The notes beneath the pieces were generated by a model, which saw nothing but the letters and a program-made list of their open reading frames with translations, did no database searches and was not told the origin of the DNA. DNA of 64,000 nt from Paucibacter sp. B2R-40 (lineage in GTDB: Bacteria; Pseudomonadota; Gammaproteobacteria; Burkholderiales; Burkholderiaceae_C): the NCBI RefSeq assembly GCF_025717555.1, contig NZ_JAJIRP010000005.1, positions 186,001 to 250,000 of the forward strand. Reading direction: 5' to 3'. Below, in pieces: positions 8,171 through 17,500 of this stretch. Both the position numbers and the translations under genes were made by a program. The first letter of the stretch is position 1. Each line of letters begins with the position of its first letter.

Positions 8171-8887
8171 TCAAGCTTGGGGGCGCACACTGAGTCGAAA
8201 GCGCATCGGTTGGGTCAGCGCCGGCGGCGGCGGCAGCTTGAACTGGCGGCTGGTTTCGTCCAGCGCCAATCGCATCGCGGTGTCATTGCCGTTGTCGCCG
8301 CTGGGCGTCAATTCATAACGCTGAATACTGCCGTCACGCTCCAGCCAGATGGCAAACGTGGCGGTCAGCTGCGCGGCATCGCTTTTAAGCCGACGCTCCA
8401 GTTCATCGCGCAAAAGCTGCTTGGCGCTGTTGGCATAGAAGCGCTCTTGCGCACGGTCGGAGGCTGTGGCGCCGCCGCCGGCTGGGCCGCTGGCCGGCGT
8501 GCCGCCGCTGTAGTCTTTGCCGACCGAGCCGGCCGCAAAAGCGCTCGGCCCGTCGCCGGCCGCGCCCTCCATCTTCAGCGGCTCATTGGCAGGTTTGGGC
8601 GCCTCGGCCTGTTTGATCTGCTCGTCACGCATCACCTGCTTGGGCTCGTCCTTGGGCGGCTCGGGCTTCTTCAGCTCGGGTTTTGGCGGCGGGGGTGGCG
8701 GAGGCGGGCTGTCGGGCAAGATGCTGATTTTGGCTACTTTCTGCTTGGGCGCGTCATTGCTCTTGAGCCCCTTGACGGCCCAGATGCCGGCGCCCACGAC
8801 GGCCAAAAATGCCAGCGCCACGCCCAGCCTGATCAGCCATTTGCGGCTGGGCGCGTCGTCCAGATGGTCTTCTGCGAGTCCACTCAT
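8171..8887 (-). CDS. TonB-like energy transducer
   Basis: A 238-residue protein with TonB architecture: a short cytoplasmic N terminus, one membrane helix (about residues 19-38, IRLGVALAFLAVVGAGIWAV), a Pro-rich periplasmic spacer (eight Pro in a row near residue 60, then KPELKKPEPPKDEPK), a Gly/Ala-rich linker and a C-terminal domain (ERFYANSAKQLLRDELERRL ... ATFAIWLERDGSIQRYEL) with the TonB alpha/beta pattern. TonB couples the inner-membrane proton motive force to outer-membrane receptors. A good SD (GAGGTGA) precedes the ATG. It follows two exbD genes and precedes a porin gene, so it belongs to a dedicated Ton unit. Confidence 0.85.
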   Translation of the reverse strand: MSGLAEDHLDDAPSRKWLIRLGVALAFLAVVGAGIWAVKGLKSNDAPKQKVAKISILPDSPPPPPPPPKPELKKPEPPKDEPKQVMRDEQIKQAEAPKPANEPLKMEGAAGDGPSAFAAGSVGKDYSGGTPASGPAGGGATASDRAQERFYANSAKQLLRDELERRLKSDAAQLTATFAIWLERDGSIQRYELTPSGDNGNDTAMRLALDETSRQFKLPPPPALTQPMRFRLSVRPQA

Positions 8888-8910
8888 TTTTCAATCACCT
8901 CAAGTGCAGT

Positions 8911-9312
8911 TCAAGTACCAATACGGGCCGTCACCAAACCCATATTGACCTGCAGCTTGTTGCACAGATCGATCACCGCGACCACGCTGGCGTACTGCGT
9001 GCGTGCGTCGCCCTTGATCGCCACCGACATTTGCGCGTCGCGACCCTTGGCCGCCAGCAGTTGCGCCTCCAGCTCGTCCAGCGTGACACCCACGCCATTG
9101 ATCAACACGCCGCCGCCCTCCATCACCTGCACGATTTTCAAATCATGCTTTTCGGTGCTGGGCTTGTTGCTGGGCTTGGGCATGGTGATTGACATGCCCT
9201 GCACCGAGGCGGTGGTCATCAAGATGAACACCACCAGGAGCACATAGGCCAGATCCAGCATCGGCGTGACGTTGATCGTGTCTATCGGCTTGACTTCGTT
9301 TTGTACTTGCAT
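8911..9312 (-). CDS. exbD: ExbD/TolR-family protein (second copy)
   Basis: A 133-residue ExbD/TolR protein: a short N-terminal tail, one membrane helix with the proton-path aspartate in INVTPMLDLAYVLLVVFILM, and a periplasmic domain with LKIVQVMEGGGVLINGVGVTLDELEAQLLAAKGRDAQMSVAIKGD. It works with ExbB as the stator/motor for TonB. It is one of two tandem exbD genes, 18 nt apart; the copies share the membrane segment (TPMLDLAYVLLVVF) but their periplasmic parts differ, consistent with a heteromeric ExbD pair. Confidence 0.92.
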   Translation of the reverse strand: MQVQNEVKPIDTINVTPMLDLAYVLLVVFILMTTASVQGMSITMPKPSNKPSTEKHDLKIVQVMEGGGVLINGVGVTLDELEAQLLAAKGRDAQMSVAIKGDARTQYASVVAVIDLCNKLQVNMGLVTARIGT

Positions 9313-9330
9313 GGCTTGTGCTTGCTTCTT

Positions 9331-9744
9331 TTATTCGGGGGCGGCGCGCTTGGTGACCAGGCCAATCTCGGTGATGTCCAGCTTCTTGGCCACCTCCAAG
9401 ACCTGCATCACCTTGTCGTACTGCGCCGCGGCGTCGGCCTTCAAGACCACCGGCAAAGCCGGATTGCCTGCTTTGTACTGCGCCAATGTGTCACGCAACT
9501 GATCCATGTCGACCGGGTAGGCATCTAAATACACGGCGCCATCGGCGGTGATGGTGATGGCCCGCGTTTGCGGCTTGGCCAGATTGCTGGTGGCATGCGT
9601 GGTCGGCGACTTCACCTTGACGCCTTGCACCGAGGCGGTGGTCAAAATAATGAACACCACCAGCAGCACATAGGCGAGATCCAGCATCGGCGTGACGTTG
9701 ATGTCGTCATAGGGTTGGTTGTCACTTTTGACATCGGCCGACAT
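9331..9744 (-). CDS. exbD: ExbD/TolR-family protein (first copy)
   Basis: A 137-residue ExbD/TolR protein with DDINVTPMLDLAYVLLVVFI around the membrane helix and its conserved Asp, and a periplasmic domain including RAITITADGAVYLDAYPVDM and LPVVLKADAAAQYDKVMQVL. It lies 50 nt downstream of the exbB-like gene and 18 nt upstream of the second exbD. It is a proton-channel partner in the Ton motor. Confidence 0.92.
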   Translation of the reverse strand: MSADVKSDNQPYDDINVTPMLDLAYVLLVVFIILTTASVQGVKVKSPTTHATSNLAKPQTRAITITADGAVYLDAYPVDMDQLRDTLAQYKAGNPALPVVLKADAAAQYDKVMQVLEVAKKLDITEIGLVTKRAAPE

Positions 9745-9794
9745 GTTGTTTGCTCCGGATCAAGGCAAGGATGAAATCGGGGACGCGATGCAGT

Positions 9795-11507
9795 TCAGGG
9801 CGCGCCGTGCAGCTCGGCCACGCGGGTGATGAACTCATCGATAAAGATCTGCATGTCTGACGACACGTTCTTGATCTGCGCGGCCAGGTAGTTGTAGGCA
9901 AACAGCGCAGGGATAGCCACTGCCAAGCCCGCCACCGTGGCCAGCAAGGCCGAGGCAATGCCCGGTGCGATCGCGTTGACGTTGACGTCACCGGCGGCCG
10001 CAATCGCGGCAAACGTAATCATCACGCCGACCACCGTGCCCAGCAGGCCCAGGAATGGGCCGCCGGCAATCGCGATTGTCAGCAGCACCATATTGGAGTT
10101 CAGATGCGCGTTCTCACGCACAAAGTCGGCATCCACCGAGGCCTTCACCGCGTTCATGGCCGGGCCACTCAAGACCGGGCCACCGGCATGGCCGACCTTG
10201 CGCTTGTCCAGCTGCTCGATGCCGGCTTCATACAGACGGAACAGTGGCGAATGCTTGTGCTTGGCGGTCTGCGCCAAGGTCAGCAAGTCTTTGTCGGCAG
10301 CGCGGAAGCGCTTCAAGAAGCTCAGATTGTCCTTGGCCGCGCGGCTCACCAAGATCGCCTTGCTGACCGTGACCCAGAAGGCAACCACAAACATAATGCC
10401 CAAAATAATGATGACGATCCAGGCATCGGTGGTCAGGTTCTTGACCAAAATGGCGAAGTGCCCGGCATGTTCTTCACCGCCACTCTCGGCCGTCTCGCGT
10501 TGCGAAGCCACCAAGCGGCTCTCGGCACCTTGCGCGCCGGCCGACACCGCCAGCCACTCGGCACTGCGCAAATTGCTGGAGACCTGCAGCTCATCCAACA
10601 AGCCCACCGCGCCCTCGCCGACCTTGAGGCTGCTGCCCAGCAAGGGCGTGGCCATATCGCCCTGCGCCACTTGCACGCCGCCGACGAACAAGGTCGCCTT
10701 GCCCAAGCCCAGCCGCAGGGCCAGATGGGTCCATTTGGCGGCCGCGATCTCACCGCCCGCCAATTCGGTCTTGCCGCTACTTGCGACCAATTTGCCGCCC
10801 TTGACGTTCAGGTTCAAACCGCCCCAATTCAGGACGCCAGCACGCGTCACGTCATCGAGCTTGACCCACAGGCTGACGGTCAGCTGATTGCCGCCGTCCA
10901 CAATGGTCTTATCACTCAAGGGGTAAACAATCGGCGCGCCGCTGAGCTTGGCGCTGGCCGCCAGCAAGCCGTTGGCTTCAACCGTGATGGGCAATTCCGG
11001 CTTGACGCCGCCTTGATGGTCAGCACCTGCTGGCGCCTTGTCGCTGAAGTGAAAAGCCGCCACGGTAGCCGCGTCAAAGCCGGCCGCCGCGACCGAGTCG
11101 CCCGGTTCGGCAGCGGCCTTGGCATTGCCCGCATAGACGTAGAACTGATTCTTGTCGCTGCCCGGCAGCACATTGGGCACTTGCACCCACAGCACCGCCA
11201 ACTCGTTGACGCCGTCAAAGCGCTCGATGCTGAACTTCAGCGGCGTCTTGTCGTCGGCCGCGATCACGCGCAGGTCCGAGCCATCTTCCTTGGCGGCCGT
11301 GAAATCAAAGTTACCCGAGTGCAAGCGCACCGCCACGGCCACATTGCTGGCGGCCTCCTTGGTCTCGGTGCCCTGCGCCGAGGTGTTCAAAGTGATGCGG
11401 GTGCGGCCGCTCCAGTCGGCATTCCACCAGGCGTGAGCGGCGCCCGGCAAGGCGGAGCCGATCAGAGCGAGGGCCAGCAGGCCGGTACGAAAACTTGCTT
11501 TGCGCAT
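9795..11507 (-). CDS. ExbB/MotA/TolQ proton channel with N-terminal DUF2341/LamG-like domain
   Basis: A 570-residue fusion. Residues 1-26 form a signal peptide (ends AAHA). WWNADWSGRTRITL begins a DUF2341-type domain, followed by a concanavalin/LamG-like segment with NQLTVSLWVKLDDVTRAGVLNWGGL and TELAGGEIAAAKWTHLALRLG (to about residue 330). The C-terminal third is a normal ExbB/TolQ module with three membrane helices (about 355-385, 465-500 and 515-540, the last with ALLATVAGLAVAIPALFAYN). Ordinary ExbB is about 220-250 residues and has no large exported domain, so this channel carries a big periplasmic beta-sandwich. It is followed by two exbD genes and a tonB-like gene, and lies 65 nt downstream of the giant adhesin gene. 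Confidence 0.88.
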   Translation of the reverse strand: MRKASFRTGLLALALIGSALPGAAHAWWNADWSGRTRITLNTSAQGTETKEAASNVAVAVRLHSGNFDFTAAKEDGSDLRVIAADDKTPLKFSIERFDGVNELAVLWVQVPNVLPGSDKNQFYVYAGNAKAAAEPGDSVAAAGFDAATVAAFHFSDKAPAGADHQGGVKPELPITVEANGLLAASAKLSGAPIVYPLSDKTIVDGGNQLTVSLWVKLDDVTRAGVLNWGGLNLNVKGGKLVASSGKTELAGGEIAAAKWTHLALRLGLGKATLFVGGVQVAQGDMATPLLGSSLKVGEGAVGLLDELQVSSNLRSAEWLAVSAGAQGAESRLVASQRETAESGGEEHAGHFAILVKNLTTDAWIVIIILGIMFVVAFWVTVSKAILVSRAAKDNLSFLKRFRAADKDLLTLAQTAKHKHSPLFRLYEAGIEQLDKRKVGHAGGPVLSGPAMNAVKASVDADFVRENAHLNSNMVLLTIAIAGGPFLGLLGTVVGVMITFAAIAAAGDVNVNAIAPGIASALLATVAGLAVAIPALFAYNYLAAQIKNVSSDMQIFIDEFITRVAELHGAP

Positions 11508-11572
11508 TTTGATGATCCAGAAAAATTTGACTGAAAGCGTGACTGTGTGAATGGGGGCAGGCTGGGGCCGGC

Positions 11573-14500
11573 TCAGCTATTGCCGAAACCGAGGAATTCC
11601 AGCAACAGGTTGCGGCGGCTGCGGCGGCGCTTTTTCTCGTCGTCGTCCTTCTCGGCGCTGTTGAGGCCGGAGGCAGCATTGGTCACCGCGTCGCTGGCCG
11701 GCAGCGTGATCGGTGCTGCCGCGACCACCTCAGGCGCCGCACCGGAGCGTGCGCCGTCGACCTTGATGTCGTTCGCGTTGACCAGCCGCTCAGCCCCCAG
11801 GAAGGCGTTGCCCTTGGAGCGAATGCCCGCCTCGCCGGCATTGATTTCACCGGTTGGCGCGTGCAAATCAAGATCGCTGCCGGCGCTCAAGACGGCGATG
11901 CCGCTGCCGCTGAAGGAGCCCGAGGTGTCAAACACCAAGCGGCCTTCGGAGTCCAAGCGCAAGACTGGGGCGGGCGCGCCGCTGACGGTCTTGGCACCGC
12001 GACCGGCGTCGATATTGCCTGTCGAGGACCACATCAAGACATTGCCCTTGCCGAGGGTGAAGACGCGCGAGGAGTTGACCTCGAAGTTGCCGGCCACCAC
12101 CGTGTTGATATCACCGCCATTGACCGTGACCAAACCCAGTTCGGTGGCGCTCTTGCCGCCCGCCTTGACCGACTTGGCCACCAGGTCCCCGGCCACCGCG
12201 CCGCCGCCCGGATTGATGACGGTGATGTCGGCCTTTTGCATGGTCTTGATTTGGCTGGACGACATGACGATGTTCGCCTTCGGTCGATCCTGCGGCAGCA
12301 AAATGTCGATAGCCATATAGGCGCTGCCATAACGGCTCCATTTCTCGTCACCTTCGAGCTGCAAGGCAGCACGGCCGGCCGAGCGCAATTCAGCCATCAG
12401 GACGCTGTTCAGCCATGGCATCTGCCGTTCGACAGGCAAGGCCTCAAAGCGTGCCAAGGCCTGCTCGGGCGCGATGGTCAAGGCCTCGCCGGTGTTGATC
12501 TGCACATAGCTGGCCAAAGCCTTCAGCTGCGCCGGATCGCCCAGAGCTTGCAAGAGCGCAGTCCGCTTTGATGCCGGCAAGGCGCTGAGCTGGGCGAGCA
12601 AGATTCGATTAACCGCATACGCGCGCTGCGTCTCGCTCAGCTCGACGCTAAACTTGAGCGCCTGAGCCGCACTGAGGTTTGACCAAGCGGGTTCGACCAA
12701 GCTGCCAACGTCTTTTAAGGCCGCATCCACCGCCGCATCGGCAACGGGCTTGCCCAGCAAGTTGGCCATGCGCAGGCGCTGTTCGGCCACATTGGGGCGC
12801 GCCGGCAAGCCGCGTACATAACTCACCAGTGCAGCGTCCATACGCGCATCGCCGAGCAGCCCGCGCAGCGCGTCCATTTGAGCCGGACTGCTCAGGCGAT
12901 CGAAATCAGCCTCGGTTCCGCCGAGCAACTTGAAGGCCAAGCCCTGTTTGCCGGCTAAGCCGGATGCACCCAGCACATGGAAGCCCTGCTGCGTGGCCGC
13001 GCGGTAGTCGGCGCCATCTTCTCGCAGGCCAGCCACCACGGTCACATTGCTGCCCTGCGCGGGCAGCAAGACGCTATTGGCAAGATTGCCATTGGCGACG
13101 ATGCCGGCACCGCCCCCTAAGTCGATGTCGCGACCTGCCAGCACCAAGAGTTCACCTGGGCCGGCGATATTGATGCCGGCGGTCGAGTTGCTGCTGCTGA
13201 AAGCCAGATCACGACCTGCCTTGATGACCGAGCTTTCCTGCGCCATCCCCTCAGCGGCCGGATGATGCTGGATTGAAACCTGACCGGACTGGGCAAAACG
13301 TACATCCCGACCTGCCGTCAGCTCCAAAGGCCGCGCCGAAACCAGCACACTGTCAACCCTCACATCGCCGCCACCCGAGACCAGTTGGACAGGAACTCGA
13401 TTGCTCTGATCCAAAGTTGCCAACCGATTGGTATCGCGAATGAAGGTGCGCGCCTCTTGCAAACCCAGTGCCAAGCTGAGCATGTCAGAGCCGGCTATGG
13501 CAGCCTGCCCAGGCTGAGCCGCCAAGGCCAACACCTCAAATCGGCCCAAATCCAAGTCTTGCTCGGCCGCAAGTACAGTGCGGGCCTTGCCAGGGTCGGC
13601 TGCTGCGCTCCATTGCAGCGACGTGCCCATATTGACCAAGCCCTTTGGCGCCAAGATGCGCAGATCAGCCGGTAATACATAGGACACTTCATTGCCTCTG
13701 ACCCCGGTTGCCCGCACCTGATCGGCACCCAGATAGTTAATCGACCCACCGGCGCTTTGCAAGAACAAGCTGGCATTGAAATCAAGCGCCGGCAGGCTCA
13801 GGTCGCGGCCCAAATTGTTGTCGGGGTTGATATAGGCATAGGCAAAGTTGCGCACGCTGGCCACGGTCGCATTGCCGCCAGTCTGCACCCGCACCTGGCC
13901 GTCCTGATAAATCAATTGCAACCCGGGATCCAGATTGGTGCTGAGCGCGGTGTCGCTGCGCACCACGCCGCCCGCCTTCAAATCCAGGCCTTGCCGCGCC
14001 GCCATGAACTGCCCGCTGATCACGTCGCGCCCAGCCAGTACGGAGACGGAGCCGCCGCCGAACTGCTGGTTGATCGCTGTCGCGCCTGCAGCTTTCATCG
14101 CAGCAGCGGCATCTGCAGACAAACCGGCATAGCCGCTGCTTGCAGCAGCCACGCGCAATTGCGATACATCACGGCCCGCCTCGGCCCTGATATTGCCGCC
14201 ACCCAGCGTCGCAAAGCCCTGCTGGAACTTGTCGGCGCGGGCAAACCAGGCCCGGTTCACATCGCTGCTACGGGCACGCCACAGCCAATCGCTGACGTAG
14301 CGCTGCGACTCCACCGGTGCCGCACCCTTGATATCGCGCCCAGCCTGCAAGGTGATGCCTCGCCCACCCTGGGTGAAGGGACTGACACCGCTGCTGCCCA
14401 GATCTTGACTGATACCTTCGAGGATGAATTGATGGGTCGTGACCGGCAAGGGGTCGATGACGACTGGCGGCGTTGTTGGGCTAGGGGTGGGCGCCACGGT

Positions 14501-17500
14501 CGGTGACTGGGTTGGCCCGGGTGTCGGCGTCGTCGTGGGCTCCGCCGTCTGCCCCGGTACAGTCGGAGGCGCGGGAGGCTTCACATTGCCCGTGCTGTTG
14601 CCATTGCCGGTCGAGGGCTCAGTTGCGTCGCCCTCGGCCAAGATAACGGCGTTAGCGGCGGCCTGCGCGCGCAATAGCGAACCGGCGGCGGCCAAGCCCT
14701 CGGCGCCCGCATCGGACGGTGGCAGTTCGGGGCTTGTCGGATCGGTGGGTTCGACCACCACGTCCAGCACGCCGACCGGCGCGCCCAGACTCAGCACGGT
14801 AGCGCCAGGGTTCAACAACTGAATATCACGCGCAGCCGCGAGTGAAATGCGCCCGACCGTGCTGCGCAGCTTGACCGCCGCGCCGGAAGTCTGGCCAATC
14901 AAGAGCGAGCCCTTGGCTTGCGCCTGCGAGTCCAGGGCCTGGATTGCCATCGGGTCAGCGCTGCTCAAGTCGGCGCCGGCCACCAGGCGGATCGAGCCGG
15001 CGCGTTCGGACGTGCCGATCAATCCCTGACCCTCGATCGGCGAGGGCCGCAGGCCAGTGCTCAAATCTGCCTGAAGCAACAGATCTCCGGCCGCCCGCAA
15101 CGTGATCGCCGCCTCGCCGGCATGTGGCGCTTGTTGAATTTGCGCCTTGCTCAAGACCGGCATGGCCCAGTTGTCTTGCAGCTTTAGATCCTCTGCCGCA
15201 CGGATCTCGACACCGGGGCGCACCAGCAAGATGCGCTTCAGGTCGGTGTTGCCATTGCTGATCCGGGCAGCAATTGTTTCGGCGCTGCCAGCGTCGGTGC
15301 CCATGAAGGCGCGGTTGTCGGCCACGACCTGGCTGAGAGCCAGCATTGCTGGATCGGCCGGTGGCGTGGTCGGTTGCACGGTGGGTTGAACGGTCGGCGC
15401 CACGGTGGGACTCAGGGTAGGCGCCACCGTTGGTGCAACGGTTGGGGCAATCGTCGGTGCGACCGTGGGTGAAACAGTCGGAGTCACCGTTGGGACGACC
15501 GTTGGAGCGACTGTCGGGCCGACCGTTGGGGTCGAAGTCGGTGCGACGGTTGGGGTCGCAGTAGGAGCCACCGTCGGGCCGCCGGTTGGCGCGACGGACG
15601 GTTGGGTGGGTGGTGCCGGCGGCTTGACGTTGCCGGTCGTGCCCCCATTGCCCGCCGAGGGATCGGTCGGTGCGCTGGTTGGCGCCAAGGTAGGCAAGGT
15701 CGATGGCCCGGTCGGCGGTGCTGGCGGCTTGACGGTGCCAGTCGTACCGCCATTGCCGGCCGAGGGGCTGCTGGGTGCAGCCGTCGGTGCAACTGTCGGA
15801 GCAATGGTTGGTGCGACCGTGGGTGAAACCGTCGGGGCGACCGTTGGGGAGGTCGTCGGTGCAGCAGTCGGTTGCACAGTTGGCGCCACGGTGGGAGCCA
15901 CTGTCGGAGTGACCGTTGGGCTCGCGGTTGGTGCAACAGTCGGCGCAGCCGTAGGTGCAACAGTCGGCGCAGTCGTGGGTGCAACGGTCGGCGCAGCCGT
16001 AGGTGAGGCAGTGGGCGCTACCGTCGGCCCGGTAGGTGCGGGCGGCGGCTTGGTATCCTTGGTCGTTCCTGGCGTTCCCGACGAGGGCTGGTCGCCCGAG
16101 CCGGGGACACCGGCATCGCTGGGCTGAGCGGACAGGCCGGGCGCAGGCGTTGGCGACACCGGTGGCTTTTCGTTGCCGGTCGTTGCGCCATTGCCGTCGG
16201 ACGGCACAGTTGGCGGAGTTGTGGGTTCTTTGGTCGGCCCTGACGTTGGCGCCAGTGTCGGTCCCGCAGTAGGCGCCTTGGTCGGCCCCGCCGTAGGTAC
16301 CAAAGTGGGCGCGAGGGTCGGCGCAGCTGTTGGCGCAACGCCGTCATACAACTGCTTGACGCCGTCATAGACCTTGAAGGCCTCAACGTCGACGCGACTG
16401 ACACCGGTCAAACTGGATTGGATTGCCGAGACCCGCACATCCTGTCCCTGGCGTGCGGCGCGCAACAAGAGTTCACCGCTGCCGGTCTGGCCGGCAGCAT
16501 TGGACACATCAATGCTCGCGCCGGCCTGCAAATTCAGCCAGCCTTGCTGGCTGTTCAGGCTGACCGTGCCACCCTCGCCTCCCTTGGCGCTCAGCTTGGC
16601 ACCTGCCAGGACGGTAATGTCATCTCGGGCATTGAGGGCGATATAGCCCGCCTCGGCGGCAGATGCATTGCTCAGGCTACCGGCAACCGTCAAGGCCCCG
16701 CCATCCGTCGTCAGCGCAATGCGCTGGGCGCTAAAGCTTGCCGCTGTGGGCAGGATCTGAGCACCAACGCGATTGCGCACCGCAATGCTTTCGGCAAAGG
16801 CGTAGTTGCCGGCCTGCTTCAAAGCCTGACTCAAGTCCGCCAGATCCAGCGCGACGCTGCTATCCAGACTCAAACTGCCACCACGCTCGGCGGAACCCGC
16901 CGCCGCGCTCAGCTCACCGCGCAGAGTCAAGCCACCTTCCGACGCACTCAGCTCGAGCCGCCCGGCATCGCCGCCCTCGGCGCCAAATGCGCGTCCTGAG
17001 CCCGACAAATCAAACAGCGCACCGGCGCGCATTTCGATATCACCATGCTCGCTGCGAGCCGTCAGGCTGCCTGCGGCCACTTGCGCCACCGGTGCGTTAG
17101 GCGCCGTGCCTATGGCCACACTGCGGCCGGCCACATTTACTCGCGCCGAGCTGTCAAAAACCACATCAGCGTCTTGCCCAGTCGCCTGCAGGCTCAGCTG
17201 CCCCGCCGGCAAGTCAATCAAAGTGTTCAGGCCCAGCGATGCAGCCTTGATGGCCAAACGGCTGGCCACAACGGCGTCGGCCGCCGAAAGGCTCACGCTC
17301 GGCTGCGCGGGATGAGCCAAAAGACTGGCAGCACCGCGCACCTGCCAATCGGCATCGGCCAGCGCGCTGGCCTTCAGCACGGGCGTGCGCACCAGCAAGT
17401 CGCCGTCCACGTTCAGGCGGCTCTTGCCGCTGAGCAGCAAGGCGCGCTCGGCCGACACTTCAGCCTGCGCGACATGCCAACGTTGCTCGCCTGCGGCCAG

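Noticed and set aside
15405-16127. A 240-codon plus-strand frame rich in VGATVG units, and the repeat array as a possible CRISPR
   Set aside because: It is the antisense reading of the TpsA Pro/Thr stalk. The units are contiguous, degenerate 12-mers with no unique spacers and keep the TpsA frame.
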